Shown: positions 1 through 10,850 of the stretch, piece by piece
How positions within the stretch are numbered: position 1 is the stretch's first letter
Layout of the letters: each line of letters begins with the position of its first letter
DNA from: Salminus brasiliensis
Lineage: Eukaryota > Chordata > Actinopteri > Characiformes > Bryconidae
Assembly: GCF_030463535.1 (NCBI RefSeq)
Contig: NC_132898.1
Location: forward strand, 22,426,662-22,490,661
DNA: 64,000 bases
Reading direction: 5' to 3'
Notes under the pieces: model-generated
Told to the model about the DNA's origin: nothing
The model's database searches: none
The model's input: only the letters and a program-made list of their open reading frames with translations
Program-made: the position numbers and the translations under genes

Positions 1-327
1 CCGATCCATCACACATGACGTTTTCCCCCCGGCCAGGGAAAATCTCCAGCTGCCAGTAGCGTGGATCTGCGAACACTGTCAATCAGATAAAGAAAGAAAG
101 CTAAATGTACATATATACAGGTGATATACAGGTGAGGTCTACAGTCTTTCATAAGGGTGAATATTAATAACACTGTAAATGTAGGTATTGTGATAAACTT
201 ACCCAGATTCCCTGGACTGAGCCACAGGTTGAAGGAGCTGCAGTGTGTTTGGCAGCGATGAACCGGTAGCACTCGCACGGTTGGGGAGCCGTCACCCACC
301 AACAACCAACCCAACACACGCTCTCCC

Positions 328-361
<34 letters not shown>

Positions 362-1761
362 ATATATTACACACACATATTGGTGTGGTAGATAGGTCCA
401 TTACTTGTTAGGTACATTAGCCATATAGTACAGGTACTACACTACAGAATCCTCTAACATGTCTTGTCTAATTGACTGTGTTTGGTATAAGGAAATGGGG
501 GGGGGGGGGGGGGAGATAATGTTCCACTATTGAAATGGTCACTTTAACACGGTACAGTGAGCCCCAGTACTGCACTGAAACTCCATAGAGAGGAACGTGC
601 TCTAGTGAAAGCAAATAAAAGGAACTAGTACCGTAGTGTTCTGAGAGGAACACAGCAAAAGCTTAAATCATACACACACACACTTCTTACTCTTTCACTT
701 CCTCTATGGGGGAAACCAGTTAAAAAGCCTGATGAAGATTCAGTTCCGTCATATTCCAATCAGTAATGTAGAGTAACAGGAGGGTAAAAAGATGTCTGCA
801 TCCACACACACAAACATTGACTCACTCTGCTCTGAGAGCCAGTGCTGTGTGTGACTCGGCAGCGCCGCAATGTGGTTCCTGCACCTTCCACTAGGGGGCA
901 GAGCAGTGCGTTAGGGAAAAGCCACTGAAACACCTCCTCCCTCGAACCTGAGTCAAACCTCCTGTAGGAGAGTAGAGAACAAACAAAAAACAAAACACAA
1001 GACAGTTCAACACAAACAGAGCACTTTATGGTGATGCTGTGACATACACAATGTCCAAATGTTTGAAGATACCCTTTCTAATCAGTGTGTGTTAAACAGA
1101 TAAACCATTCCTATTGGTTCCAAGTCTAATACCAGACATGGGCTAGAGGGGTATAAGGCCTGAGGATTGATCTGTGGAGCAGTGAAACTGTGTTCTCTGG
1201 AATGATGGTGGTGCTTCACCCAATACTTCTAAGATGAACTAAGCAGTTTGAGATGAGATGCGGTGGTAATCATTCAACATCCTGACTAACGGTCTTGTTA
1301 CTAAATGCAAGCAAATGCTCACAGCAATGCTCCAAAATGTAGTAAAAAGCCTTCTCTGGCTAGCTAACTCTAATAATAGCTAACTCTGCTACCTAAAAGT
1401 AGTGTGTACTATTGTGAGTAAATCAAGAAATTCTTTTCACTCCCTGTCTAGACATTACTGCCAAAACAGTGCCACCTAATGTACTGAAACACTGATTACT
1501 TTAATGTTTAAGCCTTCGAAGTATACACACTGCCAGTGCTGAAATATGCTTTGGTAATTGTTGGTATTGTTTTAACACTCCAGTGCCGGCTGAGTTCAGT
1601 ACCAGAGCAGACTGAAGTTAGCTGGATGCTGAGGGAAACCCGCCTCCGCTGACATAACCTGCTCCTCCTCCCCCAGCAGGACCGCCACAGAGCCGGACTG
1701 AGACGTGTAAAGCTCTTCTAATTGCTGCCTTCGCAACCACAGAGACTGACCAGCCTACAGA

Positions 1762-1793
<32 letters not shown>

Positions 1794-3111
1794 TACTTTT
1801 ATGGCTGTTTCTAAAGATGTTTTTTAGAGTAATCAGAAAGTTATTCAGATGAACTATGAGACATCTGTGTCCATACCTTCAGCAGTACAGGCTGTGTTCC
1901 TGTATGTATGAGATCAGTGTGGAGCGTGTTTAGTTCCAGCACTGCGGACACACTGGCACAACCAGAACAGTTGAGCAGCGTCTGTCTTACACCACCTACA
2001 CTCCACCATGCATGGAAACCTACACACACACACACACACACAAACTAACTGTCAAGAGGCATTTTATTTTATGTATGACTTTTTACAAACAGACTCTTAC
2101 TGTGTTGTTTTACAGTTTCACTGTGAAGTTATTATAGAGACTCTTACTGTGGAGTTCTACAGTCCTACTATGCAGTTTTATAAAGGGGCTCTTATTGTGA
2201 AGTTTTTTTAGAGAGATGGTCTTACTGTGTTTTTACAGAGACTGTGAAGTATACAAAGAGACTTATATTGAACAATAGGGACTCTTATTGTGTATTTTGT
2301 TTTACAGAGGGCCTCTTACTGTGCAGGTTGTATTTCTTGGCAATGGGCAGGGATAACAGTCTGATGTGGCTGAGTGGGGAGGACCAGTTGTGGGCTGCGG
2401 GGCTGAAGGGTCCAGGGTGGGGAAGGCTCTGGGGGTAAGTGAAGGCCAACACCACTATCAGCAGAACACCAACGGCCACAACAAACTGCAAAACAAAAGC
2501 ATGGAAAAAAAAAAAACGCCAAGGCTATCAGGAGAGAGCAGTGGAATAACAATCATTGATGTAAATTAGAGCTTTGTGGGAGAAACATTCAGTACAGCAG
2601 CAGTAGACATTAAAGCGAAAGTTCAGAACACCAAACACCTAGTTCTTTATTTTGACACTGGAGCTACAAGGCTAATGTTGCCAACAGGTAAGAGAAACTT
2701 ATACTCCAGCAATTAGCATTGTGCTAGCGCTGTTATATATAAAATTAACTACAACTACTTTAAACTTTATAACCTAAATGTTAACTAAAGTCAGTCACTG
2801 AACACACACTGGACGCCCACGCAAACATGCACTGGACGCCCACACAAACACGCATGGGACACCACAGATCTAAAAGTAAAAAACACATCAAGGTCTAAAG
2901 AAAACCCGTTTATAATCTGTACCTTGATGGTCGCTCGCAGGATAGGGAACTGCGGTGGATCCCTCCGCGGCTCGTTGGTCTCCAAAACCTGCTTAATAAA
3001 CTTCTCGATCTCTCTCTCAGACATGCCGTATCGGTAACCAGACTGCCGCAGGATGTCAATACTCTCCGATAGCTTGTCATAAATGCACGGCTCACTCAGG
3101 GTGGACCCCAT
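1..3111 (-). CDS. C6orf89: C6orf89 (bombesin receptor-activated protein) family gene, C-terminus off window
   Basis: Seven coding exons on the minus strand: 3111-2923, 2485-2320, 2019-1877, 1754-1603, 961-826, 326-203 and 66 to the window edge. All have GT/AG borders and their phases join without a stop, giving about 325 residues before the edge; the human protein is about 350, so only a few codons are missing. Family marks: IYDKLSE near residue 11, GMSEREIEKFI, NEPRRDPPQFP, one membrane segment at about 64-80 (VVAVGVLLIVVLAF), then HIRLLSLPIAKKY, NCSGCA, a W-R-F segment, a C-x3-C-like pair (HRCQTHC) and the terminal VMCDGS. The family is a type II membrane protein, reported for human C6orf89 as bombesin-receptor associated and Golgi or cytoplasmic; its molecular activity is unclear. 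The middle (residues 120-220) is divergent from human C6orf89, so this may be a second paralogue. It is divergent from arl8a. Confidence 0.85.
333..513. repeat. CA microsatellite and poly-G run in C6orf89-type intron 5
   Basis: A (CA)n tract at about 332-358 lies directly against the exon 6 acceptor, where it reads (TG)n on the coding strand. A run of about 17 G occurs near 496-513. The sequence in between is unremarkable AT-rich intron. Confidence 0.85.
888..901 (+). promoter_or_regulatory. CTCF-like core motif inside C6orf89-type exon 5
   Basis: CCACTAGGGGGCAG matches the vertebrate CTCF core consensus (CCASYAGRKGGCRS) at every position. It lies inside the coding exon 826-961, so the same bases code for protein on the minus strand. 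Binding cannot be seen from sequence. Confidence 0.4.
1035..1380. mobile_element. Short non-autonomous DNA element copy (family a)
   Basis: This intron segment contains 'aatgtccaaatgttt' and 'ctctggaatgatggtg...gcaatgctccaaaatgtagta'. The same blocks recur at 28.57-28.83 kb and 50.29-50.60 kb, which marks it as a dispersed fish repeat, probably a MITE with ends of the type 'tgtccaaatgttt'. Confidence 0.5.
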
Positions 3112-3181
3112 GGTGCCCAGTTACCTGAGCTCAGTTGGACTCTGCTGCTCCGGCCTTTTATTTCCTCCTCATCACCCTGCA
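3112..3181 (-). other. 5' untranslated part of the C6orf89-type first coding exon
   Basis: Reading the minus strand, a pyrimidine-rich tract ending in CCAG at 3182 could be the acceptor, leaving about 70 untranslated bases before the ATG at 3111, whose context is GCACCATGG (good Kozak). Upstream of this ATG the frame holds no earlier supported start. Confidence 0.5.
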
Positions 3182-3850
3182 CTGGAATAGAGGGAGACGG
3201 TTCACATATGCACAGCTATAAGAGGTAAGTCTGAACAATAGATTGTTTGTATTGATGTACTATGATATTAACACACTGTAGTATTGATTTTCAGTTTCAG
3301 ATATTTCTAGCAGCATGCCTATTAAGATGCCCATAAATCAAGATTATGTTTTGTAAACAGCTCTAGGGACAATCTGGTTTAACCTCCTGTTTAAGGTGGA
3401 CCCCTCTAGTAAGATGAATTTCTGCAAGACAGTGGCTATGCAGGGCGCTGTTAGGCCCAAATAGTCTACAAAGAAAGTGTATTTTTTTAGATGTTCGACT
3501 TTCATCATCATCAACAATCCATATAAAACTTAGAAGACGGGTGTAGGTTCACTGGTGGGTTTTAATACTAAATGAAATGGCTATATTTGTGTTGTAGTCA
3601 TGGCAACTGACACCTGGGTCCATTCACCACCACTGTAAATAAATCAGAGTCTTCGTAAGTTTCTCTACAGTGAACCACAATTTTTGCACCAAATTCACTT
3701 TGAGTATGTTCAACGCAAAATTGACCTCAAACACCAATCTGACTTAATTTTGAATAGTTGGTGAACTTCCCCTTTAATTTAATTGTTAACATATCCATCT
3801 GCTTAAAAAAACATTACGTATCACTAATACCAGATCTGTTCATGTATTAC

Positions 3851-3919
3851 CTGCACAGGTGAGAATTTCACTTAGCCCAAATCACGGGGGAACGCTGTGG
3901 CCTTCATGGTCTTCAACTG
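3851..3919 (-). other. Candidate upstream non-coding exon of the C6orf89-type gene
   Basis: On the minus strand a 69-base block is bordered by an acceptor (TTTGTGTTTCAG, ending at 3920) and a strong donor (CAG|GTAATAC at 3850). It contains no ATG-initiated frame that continues into the coding exon. It lies between the coding start and the probable promoter near 4.2 kb, where a spliced 5' leader would be expected. It is supported by splice signals only. Confidence 0.4.
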
Positions 3920-4300
3920 CTGAAACACAAACAATATAAAAAGATCATTTTGGAATCATTACATCTAACAGATTACATCTGTCAGTCAGGGCTGTTGACA
4001 TGTCTGCATAACACCACTAGCATTAGCATTAGCTCCAGCTACTAATGGAATGGGAAACACAGCGAGGACGAAGCTATTTCTTATATTATTAGACTACATG
4101 TACAGGTTAGTTCCTCAGTCAGCTCACACACATTAAACACTGAAAATAACTCACATTAACATAATTAAACTCTTCACTGCAGACCGTTTATCAGCTCCGA
4201 TCGCTCAGTTCCTCTCCACCAAACTCCACTCTCCCTCCTAGCGCTCAAACACTGACCGCACATTCGACACGGTGAACATCACCACACAGTCAAGTGGGGT
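3920..4300 (-). promoter_or_regulatory. Probable promoter region of the C6orf89-type gene
   Basis: This is the first non-repetitive, moderately GC-rich stretch upstream of the leader exon (best at 4160-4290, with several CpG), followed by AT-rich and transposon-derived sequence at 4.3-4.95 kb. No TATA box is placed convincingly. The assignment is from position and composition. Confidence 0.3.
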
Positions 4301-4494
4301 GGTGTTTAATGTGATTGACAACGTTTGTGAATTAAAATAAAACGTTTTATGGTGAAATGTGATATTTTAATGTACATATAACTCCAGGGGCCGTGTTCTG
4401 TGCTTTTCATCACTGAGGTACCGAATGTGCTGTAACAAATAAGTAAAAGCTATCACGTGTTTTTGCTCCGTCACCACTGTCAGTGTTCGTCACA

Positions 4495-4546
<52 letters not shown>

Positions 4547-4613
4547 AACATATGCGATCAACCATAACATTAAAACCACGTTGATTCTACAGTGATTCCA
4601 GTGGTATCTGTCA

Positions 4614-4655
<42 letters not shown>

Positions 4656-5340
4656 GTGAATATATTAGGCAGCAAGTGAACAGTCAGGTCTTGAAGATGA
4701 TGTGCAGAAAAAGAGGGTAAAATGGGCAAGCGTAACAATCTGAGACTGACAAGAACCAAACTGTGGTGACTAGACTAGATAAGTGGGTCAGAACATCTTC
4801 AAACATCAGACAGGTCTTGGGGTGTAGCCGGTATGCAGTGATCTGCACCTACCAAAAGTTCTCCTACAAAGGACAACCGACGAACAGGAGTTATGGGAGC
4901 CCAGGCTCATTGATAATAACACAGTAATTACATATAGCAATGTAACATTTATAACATACAGTAATGGCATGTAGTAATAACATAGTTATTTACAGTACAG
5001 CTAGCAGGGAAATGCCTTGACTGTCCTGTCACACAAACTAATAATATTAGAATAAACGATAGAATGTAAAATATATAGAATAAATGTAATATATTCATAA
5101 TAATACACAACACACAATATAGAAAGATCAACCGCAAATCAAATCCAATAAAGAATAATATACACGATAATAGGATAAAATCTATATATCGATAGGAATA
5201 ACAATATATATACACACACCAAAACATGTAAATATGTAATTTAAGCATGCAAAATGTGCAAAAGGGTGGAGTGCAACATAATTCTGTGGGATTTGCGTAA
5301 ATGTAAAATAAAATAATATAATAATATATAACAATGGTGT
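4300..5340 (+). mobile_element. Tc1-type fragment with AT microsatellites in the intergenic spacer
   Basis: The block 4553-4583 (gatcaaccataacattaaaaccac) is the terminal repeat of a common fish Tc1-like element. The following 4590-4915 contains degraded internal sequence (tctgtcaat..., aggcagcaagtgaacagtcag, ggacaaccgacgaacagg) also found at 27.02-27.45 and 55.87-56.58 kb. No right end is found, so the copy is truncated. (AT)n tracts at about 4497-4543 and 4614-4655 interrupt it. From 4930 to 5340 the sequence is plain AT-rich spacer. Confidence 0.65.
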
Positions 5341-5344
5341 TGTA

Positions 5345-5712
5345 ATGTAGTAATGACACATAGGAACACCTGCGTGCAGCGCTGTGGGGTGTCCAGCAGA
5401 GGGCGCGGCGCTGGATCAGGCGGAGCGAGTGTGAAGCCGCACCCAGAGAGGAAACAGAGGAGAAAGGGCAGGAGGGAGAAATTACCCCGCACAGAGGAGA
5501 GAGAGGGCAGCTCGACCACCCCGGGCAGCAGGGCATCCATCGGAGAGAGAGAAGAGGAGGAACGAGGGGCAGCACGGACGATCTGCGCTGGAGAGACACG
5601 GAGCAAAACCTCCACCATAACACCCGTCCATCATAACAACAGCCAGCCCGGAGTGAGCTGCTGCTCCGCTCCACACACTCTCTCTCTCCCCCTCACACAC
5701 ACCGGGTTCAGG
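5345..5712 (+). promoter_or_regulatory. arl8a: arl8a promoter and 5' untranslated region
   Basis: A GC-rich, CpG-containing block begins near 5365, immediately after AT-rich spacer, and runs into the ATG at 5713. The part nearest the ATG is purine- and CTC-rich, typical of a 5' leader. The exact start of transcription is not visible. A long open frame through this leader is treated as incidental. Confidence 0.55.
5393..5406 (+). promoter_or_regulatory. CTCF-like core motif at the arl8a promoter
   Basis: CCAGCAGAGGGCGC fits the CTCF core (CCASYAGRKGGCRS) with at most one weak position. It sits at the upstream edge of the GC-rich arl8a leader, in the same orientation as the motif at 888. Binding is inferred. 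Confidence 0.4.
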
Positions 5713-6976
5713 ATGATCGCCTTATTTAACAAGCTGTTGGACTGGTTTAAGGCTCTGTTCTGGAAGGAGGAGATGGAGCTGACCCTGGTCGGGCTGCAGT
5801 ATTCCGGGAAGACGACGTTTGTCAACGTGATCGCGGTAAATGTGGTGATTTTGCTGTGCTGGACGTTTGCAGGCCTCTCCTCCTCCTCCTCCTCCTCCTC
5901 CTCCTTCGGGTTGAGGAAGGCAAGGCCGAGAAATCCTTCAGCACTGATTGATAGGTCTGATCGGGGCTGTTTGACCTTCTAAAAGCTGGTGTAAATGCTG
6001 ATGCTTGATTACAGTCTTCGTCATTTAGGCTGGTGGGTTGTTTTAGGCTAGAGACTGATTGCAGCCCGCAGACAGCCGCTCTGTGTTTACTGTGGCTGCT
6101 TAAAGGGCCAATATCCAGCCTTTTCCCCCGGAGGATGTTTTGTAGCTGTAACGGTCATCATTCATGTTTGCATGAATCCTAGGATATCTTAACGCCAGGC
6201 TGGCTTTGTTACCTATGCCTGTTAACTGTGTACCGATGTGTGTAAGTGGCCTCTCTTCTGAATGCTGCTTGCTTAAAGAGCCCATATATCCTCTTTTTTT
6301 TCATCATATTTTTCTCAGAGGATTTTTGTGTGGGTTTATGTACCAAAAATAATTACATAACGTTATTCATGACTGTTTTCCAGCATGTCTTCATCGCAAG
6401 CTGGTTTTTGTTATTGCCTCACAGCTATAGACTGCCTTTACCTGCTTAAAGGGCCCTTGTCCCACATTTGTGCATCATATTTTCCCCCAGACTGCATCTG
6501 TGTGGGTTTATGTACCAAAAATTAGAAATTATGTTTACATGACTCTTCTCTGGTCCATCTGGTTCACCCCAGACTGTTTTTGTACTGTGCCTTTAAGACC
6601 GATATATGTAAATGACCTGTTTTCTGATTGGCTCCTTCAGAATGCAGTCCGGGGCTTAGCTACTGTAGGCTGAATGGGCAAATGTGTCTGTCTGGGTTTT
6701 GTGACGTCACAAAAGCAGTATGTACAGAACGGGCTGTTTTTACGGTTAATGAGTGAGCGGTGCGCTTTAAAATGCTGAAACTCTTTTAGTTATTGTATTT
6801 TGTTTTAAACACAACAGATAAAAATAAGGTTCTCTGTGATCTAGGCCCTTTAAATAGCTACTACAGTTACAGTGAAGTCTTGGATGTGTTTCAAATGCAT
6901 CGTGTCGTTACAATGAACACTATTGCCCATAATACAGTGCAAAACAGAAAGGGAGGAGCTTGCAAAAAAATAAAAT

Positions 6977-7043
<67 letters not shown>

Positions 7044-7066
7044 TATGTATGTATGTATGTATGTAT

Positions 7067-7135
<69 letters not shown>

Positions 7136-10100
7136 TAAGGTTGCCAGTGCAGTGGCGACGGTGGCAGGAGAACTCTTGCTGACGTAGGTTGGCACAAAAC
7201 GGATTAGTACGTTAATATTTTGTGTACTAACCAGCCAAACCCGCCATATTAAGATTAGTAAATAGTGCTTTCGGTTATTGTTGTAGTATTAGTGTGCAGT
7301 ACGCAAATGGGATGCAGCTTTAGACTTGATCCAGTGTGTCACCTTTTAATAAGTGATGAGACATTCGGGTGGGGTTATTGACAGTGGAGTAAGGTATTTA
7401 AGTCGGGGGTGTATGAGAGTGTGTGGGTGTGTGTGTGGGTGTGGATGTGGGTGTGGGCCTATCATGGTTGGAGGGTTGTCAATATTAGCCACACAGATTC
7501 ATGCAGAAGGTCCAGTGAGGCTAACCAGGGGCCTGTATTGGTAAATAAGCCCAGCTGGGTCAGAAACCCACTGTGTTTACTCAGTCAGTCTCAGGGTCCG
7601 TGTGTTTACTACTTTCTGTTCAGAGCACCTCACAGCCTCACATTAATCAGCATTAGCGTTCCTCGTGTACCTGCTTACAGCTCGCCTGGGCCTTAAGCCT
7701 TTCTTCAGAACGTGCCTCTTTTAATACTCCGTATGAGGCTCATGTTAGCCACCTGACTACAGCCTTGCCTGGTGGCTAGTTCTTAGCTATAGTACATGCT
7801 AATGTTAGCTAGATGGTTAATTCTCAGCTACAGTACATGCTAAATAAATTGCCTGGCTTGTTCTCAGCTGTAGTACATGCTAGGGATGTCGGGAAAGCAC
7901 GTGTTTTCAGCTATAGATTTATATTAATGTTTCCTACCTGTGTAATTTTTGTTAGCTATAGTAGCTACATGCTAATGTTAGCTTCCAGACCAATCGATAC
8001 CTGTAGCCCATGCTAATGTTAGCCTCCTGACTAAACTACAGCTGTAGCCCATGCTAATGTTAGCTTCCTGACCAAACTACAGCTGTAGCCCATGCTAATG
8101 TTAGCTTCCTGACCAAACTACAGCTGTAGCCCATGCTAATGTTAGCTTCCTGACTAAACTACAGCTGTAGCCCATGCTAATGTTAGCTTCCTGACCAAAC
8201 TACAGCTGTAGCCCATGCTAATGTTAGCTTCCTGACCAAACTACAGCTGTAGCCCATGCTAATGTTAGCTTCCTGACTAAACTACAGCTGTAGCCCATGC
8301 TAATGTTAGCTTCCTGACCAAACTACAGCTGTAGCCCATGCTAATGTTAGCTTCCTGACCAAACTATAGCTGTAGCCCATGCTAATGTTGGTCATCTAGC
8401 TCATTTTAGCTATGTTACGTGCTAATGTTATCTAGGTGGTAACTTGTCAGCTATAGATATATTAATGTTAGCTAGCTACCATGCTAATTGTCAGCGGTAG
8501 TTCATGCTGACGTTATCTCGCTGGTTAATTCTCAGCTATAATACATGCTCATGCCAGTTAGCGGGCAGATTTTTTTCTTTAAGTACATGCTAATGTTAGC
8601 TAGCTGGCTAATTTGCCAGTACTGTACATGCTATTTTCAGAAAGATCATTTTCAGTTATATGTCATGGGATTGTTTGCCGGCTGAGATACAGGTTAGAGA
8701 TGTCGGTTAGCCGACTTGTAGGTGAGAAGATCAGTGTGTGAAATAAAAGAGAAAAAGAGGGTGATGTTAGTTGTTTTGTTGTTGTTCAGCTGACAGTCAG
8801 AGTTGGGTTGACTGTGTGGAAATGAAACAGGCGGAGGTTTAGTTTGCTCTGACTGTCCACAGGGTTTAATAGAATTCCAGTTTGCCCTGATGCTCTCATC
8901 ACGCCTTCTGACAGCTGTCAGTCAGTTCGGCCTCCTGATGTTCAGTCGGGGGATATCATTAATTTTCACAAATATAAAAGTAAAACTTTATGCATTTGAC
9001 TGAACTGTGTCTCCCTTACAGCTTTTATTTACATTTGAATAATATTGATTTACATAATTATTGTTGTTGTTGGGTGACAGACAGATGTTAGCTGTGGTTA
9101 ATCTTTCATCTTTTTGTTTATTTACATATTTAGTGTATATTGTCATAAATGAAATTCATTGTCTCTTATGTTCTCCATAGTCGGGGCAGTTCAGTGAGGA
9201 TATGATCCCTACGGTCGGCTTCAACATGAGGAAGATCACCAAGGGAAACGTCACCATCAAGGTCAGTGTGAATTCACAGCTCTGTGTGGGTGTCTGCAAT
9301 AACAATAAACTTACTCCTGGGTGAAAAACATTGTTAGAGGTGCACTCATAGAACAGGGTTCTGCACCAGTCTGAATTGGGAGTCCCAAACCCAGACAGTC
9401 CCAAACAGAGCCGAACCCTTACAGTTATTAAGTGAGTAAATATTCACTCTCCTAATTAAGCTGCTGTTGATATGAGTAAACCTGGTGCTTCTCTTCACTT
9501 CAAAATCACAGTTGTGTGTTCAGTAGGCATGTTCAGATCTTTTTTTTTTTTTTATTTTTTTTAAACCCCAGATCGGATCAGAATTCCTGGATGCTGACTA
9601 TTGGCCTCCGCTGATCAGATCCAATCTTTGTGTTTCTATGAGTAATACAGCTCCACAACGTGCTAATACACACTAGTAAACACCAGTAAATCTAATCTGT
9701 TTTACTTTGCTTGGAGCAACTTTTTAAATGACTGTAGTGTTTAATATTTTACAGTCCAGTCTGACTGACCCTCCTGACCATTCAGCTCCCTGTTCCTTCA
9801 CAACTGCAGTCAAATTGCTTAGTGTGTGTGCATTAGCATTAGCATTACATGGTTCTGAATGCTCTGTTCAAAGCCGGCTTAGAACCAAAAAGGACAGAGT
9901 TGGTAGAACGGAGCATTTCCACTGTAGTGTTGGTTTCTAACCAGGTATAATTCAAGATTAGTTTAGAAGCCAACTTTTGCTTTGGCTGCTAACTGGTAAC
10001 ATCATAGCACATATCAGTTAAAAAAAAGCTCTGTTTTGTTTTGATCACAACTGAACTCTGTAGAATCAAATGTTGATTGTAACCTTAAAGGCCTGTATGT

Positions 10101-10469
10101 TAAAAATGCCCTGATCATCCCCTGATCCACAGTCACTTGATCGAATCTGGACATCCCTAGTGTTTAGGTTTGTAACGTGTGCGTGTGCATGTGTGTGTGT
10201 GTTTTGTAGCTGTGGGATATCGGTGGTCAGCCCCGTTTCCGCAGTATGTGGGAGAGGTATTGCAGGGGCGTCAGCGCTATAGTGTAAGTATCATCTCATT
10301 TCAGCATCATTACTACACTCTCATTACTGCAGGACACTACTATTATATTATAATATTATATCTTAAAATTAGTAATATTCACCCTGATGAGAGACTGTAG
10401 CTCCATCTCAGTGTATAACACAATACCTACATTTAGAGTGCAATTAATATTGTTACACCCCCCCCCCCT

Positions 10470-10508
<39 letters not shown>

Positions 10509-10807
10509 GTATATGGTTGATGCTGCAGATCCAGAGAAGATTGAAGCCTCCAAAAATGAACTGCACAACTTGTTAGACAAGCCACAGCTGCAGGGCATTC
10601 CTGTGAGTGTTTTACTTCTACACACACACACACACTCCCAACTGTGAGCTGTCAGCTTTGACTCACGTTTGAGCACTTAAAGCTCATCTGAGTGGCAGCC
10701 AAAATAGAGAGAGACGTGCCAAAATAAGCAGAACTGTCTCATAAAGAGCTTTAAAATGGACAGTTCTCCTCAAACCAATCTTTCCTGTTTTTTTCTCTGA
10801 TTGAAGG

Positions 10808-10850
<43 letters not shown>

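Larger units (their letters stand above)
5836..9180 (+). other. arl8a intron 1: repeat-rich content
   Basis: It contains three diverged 173-bp tandem units (6100-6620), a palindromic cAMP-response-type site (6697), paired AT microsatellites separated by a GTAT/CA tract (6984-7131), a GTGTGGG-rich patch (7417-7458), a region full of 'gctaatgttagc' (7740-8640) with a 41-bp minisatellite inside, and plain sequence from 8650 to 9180. No additional coding exon is apparent. Confidence 0.8.

Noticed and set aside
4949..5674. 241-codon minus frame opposite the arl8a leader
   Set aside because: Low-complexity, AT-rich codons, no recognisable motif, antisense to a clear promoter/leader. Chance opening.
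5353..5982. 209-codon plus frame overlapping arl8a exon 1
   Set aside because: It is the 5' leader, exon 1 and the beginning of intron 1 read straight through. The true start is the ATG at 5713, in the same frame, with a donor at 5836.
6920..7197. Overlapping frames of 71-91 codons on both strands (YIYIYI)
   Set aside because: AT microsatellite translations.
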